Source: Triops longicaudatus (lineage: Eukaryota; Arthropoda; Branchiopoda; Notostraca; Triopsidae). Taken from it: DNA of 64,000 nucleotides. The notes beneath the pieces are model-generated. The model searched no databases, was not told the origin of the DNA, and saw only the letters and a list, made by a program, of their open reading frames with translations. Both the position numbers and the translations under genes were made by a program. The stretch lies in NCBI GenBank assembly GCA_022885665.1, contig JAGQDJ010000135.1, positions 243,573 through 307,572 on the forward strand, given 5' to 3'. Below are positions 36,401-50,256 of the stretch, piece after piece (within the stretch, counting starts at the first letter, position 1; each line of letters starts with the position of its first letter).

Positions 36401-39400
36401 GATCAATGGATGCAGCATATACGCACATGCACAAGGTTGTGGGTGGAAGTTCAGGAAGTTCAATGGCTAAGCAGGATACCATGGCAACCTACAAAGCTGA
36501 TGGAGCCATGACGCTCGCTCTTATTATTCCCTAGCACAAAATACCACTTGTTGACTCCTCCAGTTGCGGCATCTCCAGCATAGCCTAAAATAGCTTCGTT
36601 GCCGTCGTTTATACAAGTATAGGCTCCTTATTGAGGCTCCCGCTTGTAATTGGCACCAACGAGGCCAAGGGATACAACTTGGTGTTCTTTGGGAGACAAT
36701 GTGCCGGTATTGCTTGGCCGGTACATTCAAGCAACAAGTGTGCGGGAAGTTCACTTCTTCACATCTGCGTCCAATAAAGTGAAAGCGACACAATTAGGAG
36801 ACAAAACTATCCGAAAGAGGAAACAATGACTACAAAATTACAAGCAAACCAAAAGCAACAAAGATGTAAATAGGCTAGTATGTAAAACTAGTACGGTAAG
36901 AGGCATCGATATACATTGGGATAACTATTTCAGGAACCTATTTTTCTATTTTTTTCTTCCGTGGCAAATTCTGCGGATTTAATACATCAACGCAAAAACC
37001 ATTTCTATGCACACAGGGCTTTTGAAAGCTTTTCATTTATTTCGTAATCGATAATTAAAGTGTTCCTTTATTGGATGAATAGTGTGTGTACAGAAATTGT
37101 GTTGATGCCAAGGCCATCCACAAGCTTTCGATTTGATGAGACTTTCGAAAGAGATTTCGTTTGGATATTGGGGAGATCGGCGAGCTTTTTCGAAGACGTT
37201 AAGACAGTTATAGGAATTTTTCCTACAGTCGCCCTACAGAGAAGAATTTCGATAAGAATTTTTTCCTGATCGCTTCTCACAGCGTAGTATGCAGCATTTC
37301 GGCATTTTGCACTTTGACCTTCGTTACCTCGGTACAAATAACCGGAAGAGAAGAACTGTACTAATATATGCAAGACCAACCTTTAGAAGTGCGCCTGTGG
37401 TATCCTAGTGACAGTTTTAAACGTAAACAACGGAGACCATCCGGGGCGGCGTTTCTTGAAAGACTACTCTTTAATTTTTCTCAGTGGCACATCTACCTAA
37501 TTAGTAAAAAAAAAAATTTGTCTGGAATAAACCTTATAAACACGGTATCTTTCTGTGCTAAAAAGACGTTTCATCATATAACCTACCAATAAAAGATTGA
37601 GTGAAAGGTTTCGAAATTTCCTTAACTGGACTATTTTTGTGGCTAATTGCTGTAACACAGAACGGGAAAACTCAAGTTAAAATATCGTAACTTAAACCGG
37701 ACTTCGGTGGGTCATTTTCATTTAAGTACGTTATGAAAGCCCTGAACTAATGCCGTAAAAAAGTGCAATATTTCTGCGCTAATATCCCGACATGATTCTT
37801 TGCCGTACTCTGCGTGGAATTAATTTTTCTACTCAATCGAAAACAAAACATTGAGAGAAAGGTGGAATAGGTTATTAGGTCAGGGAACATTTATTCATTC
37901 ATTTGTAATGCATAGAAGTAAAGCTGCAAACGTTTAATTAACTTCGTCTGCGTGTTACAAAATGTACAGGATGGGAAAAAAACTAAATTGGAACGACATT
38001 TTTATAACTAAACACTTGTTTCACTCAAGCGAAACATTGTATGGGTGTTATTATACTACGCATGTGAACTCCGTGCGTTCTGTTTGGGATTGCTTAGCCC
38101 TGAACTCAATACTTGTGTGGAGAGACCGGTTTAACTAGGTTTCCAGTTAAAAGCGAAATCGACACGAGTTTCAATACCGAACACTCGTACAGTACATCTG
38201 CCCGAGTCCCTATTACTGAGGTGAAGGGAATATATGCTACGCAACGTACTGATGGGTATCAAAATCTGAAACGAGGGTGAAAGTATGTAGCCTGACAAGT
38301 GTCAATGGGTTCGAAAGTCGACTCTGAATAATTTGCGCCAGTTTCGGTTTACTCCACCCACTAAAGACGAGTCCTTTTTAAAACACATACTGTTTACGTT
38401 CCTTGTACTTGCGGGCCAACTGGACACTCTTAATGCGTGCTCGGACTTGGTTAATGGTCCTTGACTCCACGATTCCGTTGTGAGTACACAACTTCAATAG
38501 ATACCTTCCCGAAGCCCGTATTGCACAAATGCGGGTTCTATTCTTTTTCTTTTATTACCCTCCCGACTCGCGAGCTAACTCTACAAACACCACGAGTTGA
38601 ATGACCATGTATTTACTCAGGCCCATTATTTCTAATATAAGCTTTCACGAGCTTCTCGAACACTTTTCATAACTAGGCTTGTTTTCGCCCCATGAAAAGT
38701 TTGATAACATGTGCTAATGTAGTATCTGAAAAGAATAATAGACAGATGCTTAATTGTTCACTATGTCATATCCTGAATTTATGTTTGCTTACATTTTCTT
38801 TCCACTGCTCCTCCCAAGTTAAGATAGTGTACGTGAGCAAAGGAGAAATCTAACCCAACATAAAAAGTAATCCGACACACACACAAAAAATAAAAATACA
38901 ATCTGGGCAAATCAACAAGTTTCAGCATGTTCTAAATGGCCGTCTGTTCGCTTATCGCCGGAGCATTTCGATAAACGAAGGGATTTCTCTCTCAGCAGTC
39001 CACGTAATGCATGCACCATCCTATTATCACGTGATGCAGCTCATGCGGTCTCCTGGGCTAACTTCCCACTTGTCCTGCCGCCTTTTGGCCTTAGACGAGC
39101 CCGCTTGCCGAACCGCGCCAATCCGCACCACTACGGCTATCGACTCTACCTTGTAGGGATATGCTGTCCCTACCTTCAAACCCTAACCCCCCGAAAAAAA
39201 AAATCACCAGTCGCTCACCTGCATACAATTTAAAGTTAATAGTTTCCCAATTTTTCTAACACAAATTTCCATGTTTCTCTCCTAGCCTATTCGTATCGCA
39301 CAAACTCGAGTCGAGTTCATGCTCTGGAAACTTGGGTTGCACATCAGCACTGAGGGGACTTGACTAGGCTTGGCTGTGTCTGAGCCTGTGTATCTCGGCT

Positions 39401-40437
39401 GCTGTTCAAGGGGGCATCTAGAAACGTCAGCTTGTTTTCAAACGCTCGTTTTCTCGTTGCCATTTTGAAAGCAATTTTGCGAGTGCGCTGTACTCTAAAA
39501 TCCGTTATCGATTCCATTGTACTCGTGTTAGTGACAGCGACAATCAAACGTAAGTGTGCTTTCCGTCCACATTTTCCCTACCTCTTTGCCACCAAAACTA
39601 TACAACTTGAGCTTACAACTAATTTATTATTAGGACTTGAATTTACGGCATTGCGGGGAAGCTTGGAACGTTCCTGCATTGTACATCAGCATATCCGATC
39701 ATCCTTGACTTTTGTTTTCCTCCGTCACTCGAGTCTATTTTTGTTAAGCTTCGTACGGTTTCTCCTTCATTTAGTTCAACAATCTGCCTCTTCCTTGGTT
39801 TCCTTCCCTCCTACGTCTTGCCCCCGTTTCTCTAGGTTCTCACTCGGTTCACACATGGTTCTCGCCGGCCATCCCATTCAGCTGCGAATTTAGAATCGTT
39901 TTGAAAAAGCCTACGTCGCTCGACGTTGACAAGCCTGTTTCGTGCGTATCCGGGCCATTTTCCCTGGAAATCCATCACTGCATTTTGACCATCGCCAACG
40001 TTTGAACAAACCAGCGCTCGCCGTAGTAGCATTTGTCCCCCAGCCACCGTCGCCCCTCGTTGTTGACCACCCCAACCCCCCACTTCTATCTCGGGAGCCA
40101 AGTTCTGATCTTCTCTAGTTCTGCTGGAACCTTTGCCCTTTCGCCACGTTTAAAACTATTGAGCCAAGAACAGCCAAGCAGAGACAGTTTCTCTGTGTGC
40201 AATCTTGCATACCCCCCAAAGTGCAGCCCAAGCCAAGTGCACGTTTACATTAAAACCACTGATAGCCTTGCCACACTCCTGATTGAGCATATTGATCGCT
40301 TTTTTTCCCACTACCTTATTGTCTCGCCACTACGGTCACCAATTCCACAGCGGATATTGCATTGTTTTGTCGCGGAATTAGAAGCTGCAGCTGATACAAG
40401 TGTGCTTTCTCGGTTCAAAGCTCGGGGAAAGTCCATC
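30424..40437. other. Intergenic region, no gene recognised
   Basis: About 10 kb between BCKDHB and the possible first TENT5 exon. No AATAAA lies close behind the BCKDHB stop. Open frames such as 31095-31445 and 32025-32393 (plus) lack motifs and splice context. From about 39000 to 40490 the plus strand becomes pyrimidine-rich and higher in GC, which may mark the promoter and 5' UTR of the TENT5 gene. Confidence 0.4.
33364..33402. repeat. Short tandem repeat TTTTTCGTTTATA
   Basis: Three consecutive variants of TTTTTCGTTTATA, with the middle unit shortened. A small AT-rich minisatellite in intergenic DNA. Confidence 0.6.
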
Positions 40438-40491
40438 ATGGAACAACACCAATCTCCCCGTCGTCAGAAGTGCACCTTTCCGCTAATGCAG
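40438..40491 (+). CDS. Possible first coding exon of TENT5
   Basis: ATG followed by 17 more codons (MEQHQSPRRQKCTFPLMQ), ending at CAG|GTAAGC, a strong donor in phase 0. The acceptor at 51702 (TTTCTTTCTATCGTAG) opens a phase-0 frame that runs straight into the TENT5 coding exon. Joining the two gives a 665-residue protein with no stop. This ATG is the first in its frame after a stop near 40027. Against it, the exon is short, the intron would be 11.2 kb, and the segment has no recognisable motif. It could be 5' UTR, or unrelated. Confidence 0.35.
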
Positions 40492-42214
40492 GTAAGCGTA
40501 GGCTTTTTTAAAGATCTAAGAAGCCCTTCGAGCGTTAGCAACAACGTGCTGTACAAAGTTGAGCTTGACCAAGGCATACATTGTGCAACTTGGAACGATG
40601 ACTTCCATTTGGTCAAGTGCCAGTGTTGAATGTTTCAAACCCATGGATTCGCAATTTGTTTGGAACTTGCCAGACCCATTTTGTCCTTTCCAAGTGGTCT
40701 TATCGCATAGATGGAGCTTCGCTGGACGCACTTAGCTCCCTGGTTAGCTTTGTCTATGTTGAAAAAATGTTAGGTTTTTACTCGGAAGTAATTTGAGCTC
40801 AGCTATCTCCCCGAAAGGAAACTGACACGACACTGTAACGAGTATCGGGATGAAATCGGACAGTCACCTCTGTAGGGTTTACGAAACTTTGTTATTCTGA
40901 CCAACTCAGGTTAGTATAGTTTCACAGGGCTTCGAATACCTGATTTCAAGAAAGGCTTCTTTCGAGCAGAGCTTTCAGTGCCTTTCATAGCACTATTTTC
41001 AATGTATTCGACATAGGCCTCGTGTCTTGATGACTTTCACATTTTCGTGTACTTATTTGAAGCACCTACGTATAATGAACTAAAGTATTGCAGATCGTAA
41101 ACTTTAATCACATACTGTTAGTTTTTAAAATTAAATTAAAATCGTTTTTAAATTGTAATTTAGTTCATACCCTGTACTGTACTTTACCTATGAATCACTG
41201 CCTTTTGGGGAAAACTTCAGGAACCTAAATAATACTACCTGGTAAATAAATATGATTAAAATATAAATCATACGATTTCTTCTGTATAATAAAAAATCCT
41301 CCTTTCCCTTTTTTGGGTAAAAATCGATGCAAGCTTTCGCATATTGTCTTATGTATTTTCTAGTCTATACGTCTTAGATGTAAAAGCAAATTTGCGGTTT
41401 TGTATTATTATTGCTGTTCGTTCTTAATCTTATCATTCCAGTTTTGTATTATGCTTATCATGCAGCCTCGCATGCTGATAAGATGGCGTTTTGACCCCGT
41501 AAGCCACAAAAAACGGTAGCTTTCTTAATTGACGTTTTTGAGCGAGTAGGTTGTTCAGCCTAAGGGATATGTTTGAAATAGACAAAGTTGAGTTGGTATC
41601 TCTTGGCCGGAGTTGAGGCGTGCCAAGGAATGACAAGAGAAAAGTCACGTGCTATATATACCACGTGGAACCGTGGGCAAGGCTGACTACGTGGCTTAGG
41701 CAATTCAGAGGTAGCCTAGAGAGAGATCCTAGTGTAGGCTATATATGTCCTAGTTTTTTTTTAAGAATATGAAAGTTGGGCACTCGGTTGCGGAGACAGG
41801 GACGGAAAAAACACAACACGCATCTTAACGACGCAGCACAGGAAGAGGTATCATTGTTTGTGGGAAGGTTGAGGTACGTCACGTTTAAGTAGTACTATGC
41901 TAGACAATTCAGGTCAAGTTGCTCGAATACTGGCATTCATGACTTGGGTGTCTTATGCCCATAATGCGAATAGGGTTCATGAGAGGCCCAGTAAAAGTTT
42001 TGTGTTCATTTTCTCTGTTTAAAGCTAATACCTTGGTATGTGCAAAGTCGGTCAGCAAGTTTGTATTTGTACAATTGTACTACCGAGGCCTCTCATTCAT
42101 CCTTGCTCCAACCCCGTACTTCTGATGTCAGGGTAGCGTAAACGGAATTGAGTAAAAGTGGTGTGTATTTGGGTAACGTCATGGTAAAATTTTAGTCAAG
42201 TTGATCGATTTTTT

Positions 42215-42253
42215 TCTAGCGATTATGAGAATGGTTCATGCCTGATCGCTAGA
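42215..42253. repeat. 9 bp perfect inverted repeat
   Basis: TCTAGCGAT at 42215-42223 pairs exactly with ATCGCTAGA at 42245-42253 across a 21-base loop. The outer flanks are both T-rich and therefore do not extend the stem. No promoter or gene is visible next to it. Confidence 0.45.
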
Positions 42254-45200
42254 ATTTTTTTAAAAAAAGGTTTTTATAGTATGCAATATTTTGGTAATAG
42301 GTTACAAAGTTTTCCAATGTAACGCAATACGTGATTTAGCTAATCAAAATATAGTAAAATGTTGAAATCCAAGTATTCGTGTAGGAAATGAATAATTACA
42401 CTAACAAGGAAACGTAACGACATTGTTAATTATTTTTTCCAGAAAAGCAGAAGTTTATGGATAAGACGAATATTTCGTATTTTCCTCTGTTTAGTTATTT
42501 TTGCCATTTGTTTGGGATTAACCGTCTCTTTAAGTCCAGCTAAGGTCTCATAGAAACGGGACAAAAGGGTTTTCCTCCGTAATCCGGGACTTGTTCGTGT
42601 CTTGGACGAGTACAACTGCACCAATTTGTGTCTTTCCCCCAAAATGAAGTTGTTCGCGATATTAGAAGCTGCAATACATGGAGTAGTCTTTTCTTTGTAG
42701 CTAGTAAAAGTGACATTGTGAAACAAGCAGCTGGGCACATGTCACTTGTGTGTCGGTTAAAAAAAAAAAGCACATACGCCCCTTTGGGTACTGCGTAGGT
42801 AATGCAAACTATAGATGGCAAATAGGATGTGAAAAAAGCGCTATTGATGTAGAGCTTTCAAGGGTGGTCTTTTGCGTCATTCGGTGGTGCAGCGCAAGGG
42901 GTACAGAAAGTCTCTTTCCAGAATTTTCGAGTTTTATCGACCCCCCTTCATGCCAGACGATAGCGTATGCTGACTGATCAATAGTAGGTGGCGCTTTTAC
43001 TAGCCCTTGTGACGTCACTTGTTTGCGGGGGTGTTGGAATAACATTGGACTGGGGACGAGAGATCGAAGCTCTGTAAAAAGACGTCATAGGTCGAGTCCT
43101 TGATGCTTGACTTCCAGATTACTCTCTTCCCCCTTTCTAATGAAATCGCGCGTGTTTCCGATCCAGATTTTAAGAATGCGGAAAAAAGGGTCTTACTGAC
43201 TATGATTACGATCAAATTTGGTAACCCGAGTGCACAAATCACAAGGCAGCGCAGAATTACCGAAGGATGTTGTGCATAAGCTGAAGTATTATGCCGGCGT
43301 GCGGTAATTAATTGGCGACACGTAAAGGCGCTTTTGCTTAATTACGTTAGCACGGATTGTATGTGAACTAATGTGGGTAGTGCTAATATCTAGTAGTGGA
43401 AAGATACCTAGTGAAGAGGCGGAAAAGGGAACAAAAATGTGAAAATACTTCGTACAATCAATTAAGCGCATTTATGGACAGGCAAGGCGGATTAAGGGCA
43501 CTAAGAATAGAGTTCTCCATAATGCTCTTGTATACCGAAACCGCTTTCTTGGAACAGACACAGAAACTCGGAATGTGAAACGTCCTCAAAAAGCCGTTGG
43601 GACGTTGGCAAAGACAATTTCTTCCTTCAGAAACAACCGTTCCGCTGGGGTCCTCTTATAAATTTCAGGCCACTTGTTATTGTGTCGTTTTAACATTGTT
43701 TGGGACCTTTAGTGTTGCGCATTGCGTATATATGAGCACTATCCCTGAACCGGTAATGGCATAAATTGGTGAACTACGAGGAAACCGGAAGCTAGTGGTG
43801 AAAAGAAAGCTTTGTTCTCGTTTAACTTTTCCTTTCCTTTTAAGTGTGGAACTGTTGTCCAGCTGCGGATGTCATTCTTTTGCAATCACTTTTTGCTATA
43901 TTTTTTTCCTGTGCATGTCAAACTGCGCGAATTGAAAACTTGATTGAACTTGTGGATAGGTACGGAAAATAAAAAAAAAAAAAAACTTTCAGATTATTGT
44001 AGAGAGGAAAAAAGGGAAGTGGGATGATTAACCTTGAAATTTCCACATATTCCAAAGGACCAAACACGTGCTACTTCTGTTCAAGCTTAGAAAGCTATAA
44101 AGAAATGCAACTTGCGTCTAGTTTCTCTGGCTACATTTGAAAGCATGTTTTCCTACTCAAGGTAAACTTAGGGCTCTCCAGTGGCCACGCTGGAGATAGA
44201 GTAGCGATTGCCCGCCACTTTACACTAGGATTCCTCATATGTTTTGGGGAAACAAAGCCACTGTCACCCATTCCGGACTCGTTGAAGCCGAAGCATAGGT
44301 CTCCAAGCATGCGAATTTAGTGTGTGACGAACTTGAGTGACAAACCATGCACAAACGACAGTTACCCTAATTTGAGAAAGTTTTTTTTATTTTAAATAGC
44401 CATAATGAAGGTGTCTCCTTACAATTGCACACTTCTGGGGTACAATCCAGTTTTAGTTATATATTCTGACCGTTTTATCTGCACAATATAAGAATGCATC
44501 TAGAAGTTTGTATCATCTTGTACTCTGTAATTATTCACCATACTTATGTGTCTTAACGTAACTTTGTAGTTAGGTCTTTCACAGGCAATTTATATGAGAA
44601 ACGTTCACGTGATTCCTGATAACTAATTCAGAATTTAATCAATCTTTAAACATATTATGGATAACAAGAGAATTATACGTTCGACACTGCAAGCTCCCTC
44701 AAAAAAAAAAAAGAATTTTGCAATTTTTGAGTTAAATTTTCTACTTCGAGTGTTTTTTTTATTTTTTATAATTGTTATTATCATTGTGTGACTCCAAGGT
44801 CAGAGCTGTACCGAGGATTTTGGTTTAAAAAAGTTTTGTAAATTTTTGGGAGGGATTTCGTATACATTTTTTGGGACATTGGAGATTTTTTTCCCCACCT
44901 GCCTCTCATAAAATCAAAAGTTCGGGGGTCAACCCTCTACCCCGTGGATATGTCCTAGTTCAAGATCCCAGGCATTATTTCTTATTAATATTCTCGGTGG
45001 TTCTTTCCTGTTACACGCCTGTCACCTTTTAAGTTAAGATAGATTAGCTAAGCCAAATCAGGTTAAATTGAGTAAAATTTTCACGCAAGTGTCCTGAACC
45101 ATAACAAACGGATGGAAGCACTGTAAAGGTAGTTGAAGCCTGTGACGTAGCTGAACACATTTTTTCAATAAAAAGTCAAAATTATTACAAATCACAACTC

Positions 45201-47773
45201 AGCTACTTGTATTGAAATAAAGTAGTGCAAAGTTTCAACCCAAAAAAGCTATTGGGACTGAAGAAAAGACGACAGGACGTGTATTGGAAAAACACCCTTT
45301 CATAAGAAAAATAATAATATCAGTGTAAAAAAAAAAAAATAATATGATGAGCAGTCCTCACGGGTTCGCTTGAACAGTTTTGAAGGTATTTCTTTTTTTT
45401 ATCAATCTTTCAATTGCCTAGAAAGTTTGTAGTTTCCCTTTCGGATTTTTTTTTTATGTAAAACTTTTCTACCTTATGTAGTTATGATAAAAAAAACATC
45501 TATCGAAAGTCTTTTGCAAGAATTGGGCAAATTCAACAACTTTTTATTATAAGCGGGTTGAACTTGCACTTGATTTGACGTCAATTGTTTGACACGAACT
45601 TGGAAATGAGTTGGATTTTAACGGTAGGGGATTTGCATGTCGAAAGAAAGATGACAATTCTTTTCTAGAAATGTCAATGGGAATCAAGTTAGCATTTTCA
45701 CTAGGAACTAATGACGGAGTTGATTTTGAGATACTATGCAAAATTTATTCAATGACGAGCGAGGGCGTAAATTCAGAATTCTTAAATAATTTGTAATTAT
45801 TATAAATAGTTGTCAATTTGTACAGAAATGCATTTAACTGACTTGTTCAATTCCGTTACTAGAAATTGGACTTCAATTTGAACTTGTATAAAAGTTAGTA
45901 CAAAGATTTGGATTTAGAACTGGAATAGTTTTTGGGTCAGAAGAGCGAATAGGACTTGGGGAGTTCAAATGCGTGGAACGGAGCGAAAGGAGTTGGACTT
46001 CGCTGAATTTTTTTTGGACTGAACTAAAAGCCTGGTTTCGAGACATGAGACTTATGTATTTAACAGAGGTGCACCTGTCTCGCTGTGTTTATATTTGTAG
46101 AATACTGCTTCCAACCAAAGCTTTCCAAGTAAATTCTGGTGTAAATCAAAAGTTGAGATGGTAATGAGACCATCGAAAGAAAAGTTTCAGGACGCGAAAG
46201 TTGGAACGCGATGAGGACAAAGCCGCACATTCATAAATGAAAGTAGATTGAGTCCCCGTTTCGCGAACAAAGCCTTTGAAATTCGGTGGAAATCTGGCAC
46301 GTTGATTCGAAGGAAATGTCAATTCAAAGGGCGATGTCGAACATGATAGAACAGTAATAGCTGCGGAGAACATCTCGATTAAAGAGCGCGCTCCAATGAG
46401 AGTAACTCAACTGAGACCTCAATGGAGAATCACTAATCCCAAATATGAGCGGAAAAGCTCGCTCGAGCAATGGAAACATTTATTCTATGGATCTGGCAAT
46501 CCAATATGAGTAATTCTTCAGAAAGTTGTCGAAGTCTTCGTGTTTTATCGCACTTGGGGTATTCGTCGTTTCCTTTTTGGGAGAAGAAAGTTTATTTGTC
46601 CCATTATCAGTGAACGTGTTCAATAGAGCCTCCTAGCATTTGCTTTCGCACGGCTTGTTTACATGTACTGGATAAGAAGCGTTGGCTCAATTAATCTCAA
46701 AACATCGGATGTCTGTATATAAAACAGCCGTAATGCAAACTATATTCAGACTCGATTTCAAGGCCACATCAGGGCCCATATCTGTAACATTTGTGGCCCT
46801 TGCCCCCTTCGGTGAACGCGCTTAAGGTCCAATCCAAGCGGTAACATTTTCTCAGAACTCTTAAGAACGTGTTTGTATATCAATATATGGTCATCGTGGT
46901 AACCGCTAAATTTGACCCGTACATCTTTTTTTTTAATAAATAAAATAAAACTTAGCCAAACATCTTCAGGGAGTTCTAGAAGAGCGTAACCTTTAATTCT
47001 GTGTGCAAAAAGTAGCAGATTAGGAAGAGCGTGTGCTGAATCTAGTACGTCTGGTTTTCCACTCGTGCATTTTGCGGCGATCATTTGTTTGAGATGTTTT
47101 CATGGTCAGGGTCACTCCAGGTTGGAATGTGAAGCGGATCCGCGAGATTCGCGAAGTGAAGTTCGCCATTGCACCAGAAGAGGTGGGGCGTGGCGCTTTC
47201 GCCATGTGTGATAATGTACGAAATAACTTATACTTGCAGAGCACTCGCTGCTCTCTTTTTATTTTCTTAAATCGCCGTACTTGAACATGTGTAGCACCGA
47301 GTACCGGTTACATTTGCCTAAAGCATGGGTTTGGTATAGCAGCGTCCACCGCAAGTTCTAACTCGGCGGACTTATAAAGCGATGGTGGCTTTCGATTAGG
47401 GTTTTCAAGGGCAGGGTGGAGCATTCGAGAGTTTTTCCCCCAACGACGTCAAACAAGACCCGGACCTGGGCCATTTTTTTCATTAATCAAGAGCACCTAA
47501 TCATGCCTGAATTGTATTCACAAGATGAGAACTTTGGGGGTAGATTTGGTGCAAAAGGCCAAGTTTAGCCTTGCTGATTGCCTGAGAGCCACATTCGTTC
47601 TTGGCATGTTTGGAGGCGAAATTATGTTTAAGATAGCTGCTTTGATAAACGAAATGTTCTTTTTTTCGTTCCCGCACATTTTCGACCACCTGTTTATTTA
47701 TCATAGTAAAGTCTGAAACGCATCTGTGTCTATACAAATTGAATGGTCCTGGCAGAATATGGATTCACGGCAG

Positions 47774-47839
47774 TTACTTACGTCAGTGTTTTGGATGGTA
47801 AAAGGCCGTATTCACTTCTGTGACTACAGACGTAAGTAA
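47774..47839. repeat. 11 bp perfect inverted repeat (stem-loop)
   Basis: TTACTTACGTC at 47774-47784 is the exact reverse complement of GACGTAAGTAA at 47829-47839, with a 44-base spacer. Three more pairs (AGT with ACT) form if a three-base bulge is allowed. The size is in the range of a small hairpin RNA precursor, but the stem is too short for a typical pre-miRNA. Confidence 0.55.
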
Positions 47840-50243
47840 GAAGGACGTATTGTTTCGGGCGTCATTGTACCCGAAACTTGTCTTCGCCCCGTTTTGATGA
47901 GCATTTTGAGGTAATGTAAGGAAGCGCAATAAACTCTGTATTTTGCGAGCTTCGTATGATTGTTCTTTGTGTAACAATTGGGTCAAGTTTGACCCTTACC
48001 GTGCGAAGGTCTTAGCCCCGTTTTTTTCCATTATCTGTTTTCGAATGTCCTATATACCCTGCGGGAGACATTTCAAGCTTTAGGATCAAACACAACACAG
48101 CCTATAGCTGGATAGGCTATTTTGTTTACATCGAAGGGACCTTGGGTATTTCGATCTGTATCAGTATTCCTGCGCTAGAGCTTGGGGAGTAATAACAAAA
48201 ACAAAAACATTCCGCATGAACTTGACCATGTGCGAATCTCCCTGTTATAAAGTGTGAATTATTTTACACTCACGTTATTTTATTTCATTTTATGGGGCCC
48301 TGTTGTTAATGCGTTCAATACCCTTATGAAAAAAAGCATTGAAGGGAGTTTACGCAGTTGTTGGGTACCCTTTCGCCGAGCCTTTAAAAAATAAAAACAA
48401 AAGTTGAATAATGTCTATCAGGTGTAACAAACAGGACGGGAAGGTTATTCCAATAAAGTTGAGAACGTAAGTTCAGTAATACGTTATTTCTTTCCCATTG
48501 AACCAGTGTTGCTTTTTAAAAATATTTCAGTATGAAGTTTCGGGAGTCAATTCGACAACTTTTTACGGTATCTGGTTTGGATTCGCTGCGTGTAGAAAAA
48601 AGATAAAAGGGGGAAACCGAAATTCGCCCGAAAGAGTTGTAAACTGTTAAAAAGTGGTTTGTAAAAAAAAATGGTTTGTCCTTGAAGTGTGTATTTTTTT
48701 TATCTTGCCTTGTTTTGGATAGACAAAGGCATTAAAATCAAGTTCTGTTACTACTTTTCGGTGAAAGGGGCTTACGGAGAGGAATAGGTGGGTGGGTGGG
48801 GGAAATGGAGGTGGCGTCTAAGATAACGCTGCGCTAGAGCAGACCTTCTCGTACTTTCGGTTGCTACCCGAAGCCGTCTTTATCCCGAAACCGGTCCTTC
48901 TTCCAAACAACTTGCAGGCCACCCTACAGCAACTAAAGACAGCACCATCCCATTCTTTGTTGTCGTTTTCACTGGGAAAACGGAAGGCTTCTTTGTCTCT
49001 TTAACTTAGCTCACACCTAACCACCAGTTTAAGCCATTTTCGAATACTATTTCAGTAGAGGCATTGTAAAAATGTATAAATCATTTGGAAAAAGCTTTGA
49101 ATATTTATATGCGCTTTCTTATGCTAGAATAACAATTTTGTTCGGCAATTCCCCAGCTAGTGAAAGATCCTGTTTTAGAACGTACTTTCGATCTGACAGC
49201 ATTAGATTGCACTAGAAGCATAATCGCGGGAGATTTTCCTAAATCGCAATTTCCCCTTATACAGGTTTCCCTAGCGAAAAAAGGGGGCTACAACCCTTCC
49301 AAACTCCCTATTGCCATTTCTGAGTTGTGCATGGTGCGGGGATCATGCAATCGTGAGAATTGAGGGTTGGTGCGGGTCCAGAGCGGTTCTTTTGTTCGGG
49401 ACCCGAAAAAGTACAGTCAATTAATGCGAGTGGTATATGTATGTAAAAGTTAAACAAGAGTATACTTCGACCTCTTAGGGAAAGGCCTTAACTCGTAGGG
49501 AAAGTACTGGCTGCCATGGTTTGGTTTCGGTCAGATTTGGAATTAAAAGAACCTGCGCAGTTACACTGCGAGTGTAATTCGGTTCTCTGCCGTGCTCCAT
49601 TGTTGAGATCGAGTTCGGGTTGGTTAAAGAGTGTTGGTGTAGAGACCCAGGAGCAGCTGTCGCTTGAATTGACCGTTGGGTTTATAGGTAGTGTGTGTTC
49701 GTTGTCCGCACGGTACACACCAGGCGCAGTAACGTGTCTTGTGTTAGTCGACGGAGGGCTGTAGCCGAAGACGGGCGTTAGTTAACAGCTTGTTGTGACG
49801 TGTCTATATACAGTTTTCTCCGTGGGATCGTAACAGTCAGGTGTTGGGCGAAGAAAGTGATTAGGATCTGTTGATGTGAACAATAAGTCCTTCCATCCTA
49901 GTGGAGTGTTGTGTTAATCCCTAAATTCTCCAAAACAAGGCTATTTTTAACAAGTTTCTCGCCCGCAAACTTTGTGCTCGGGTCTTCATCGTTGCGCAAA
50001 ACTCGGAAGTCGTGGTTAGTTTATTTGACATCAGTGATTTTTTACGTACATAAAGCGACTCTTTACGAAACATTCCGAAGGATATCCGTCCGTTTAAAAC
50101 CAGTGAAAAAAAACTTGCACATCACCAACTAAAAAAAGTAAGCCAAAGTTTGGGAGCAGGACGCTCGCTAACATAGTGAAACCAAAAGCCGTGCGCTTTT
50201 GCGATACTGTATTTCAAATCTAAAATAAAATGTCAACAAACCA

Positions 50244-50256
50244 GGGGGGGGGGGGG
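50244..50256 (+). repeat. Poly-G tract (13 G)
   Basis: Uninterrupted run of 13 G on the plus strand in non-coding DNA, about 1.5 kb upstream of the TENT5 coding exon. Such tracts are prone to length errors in assemblies. Confidence 0.8.

Noticed and set aside
39432..39893. 153-codon plus-strand open frame
   Set aside because: Composition is that of random pyrimidine-rich DNA (Leu, Ser, Phe, Arg), and there is no motif. More likely promoter or 5' UTR of the TENT5 gene.
40033..40629. 198-codon plus-strand open frame
   Set aside because: It starts at TTG, not ATG, and its only ATG is at 40438. The frame runs past a strong donor at 40491. Only the 40438-40491 part is kept, as a possible exon.
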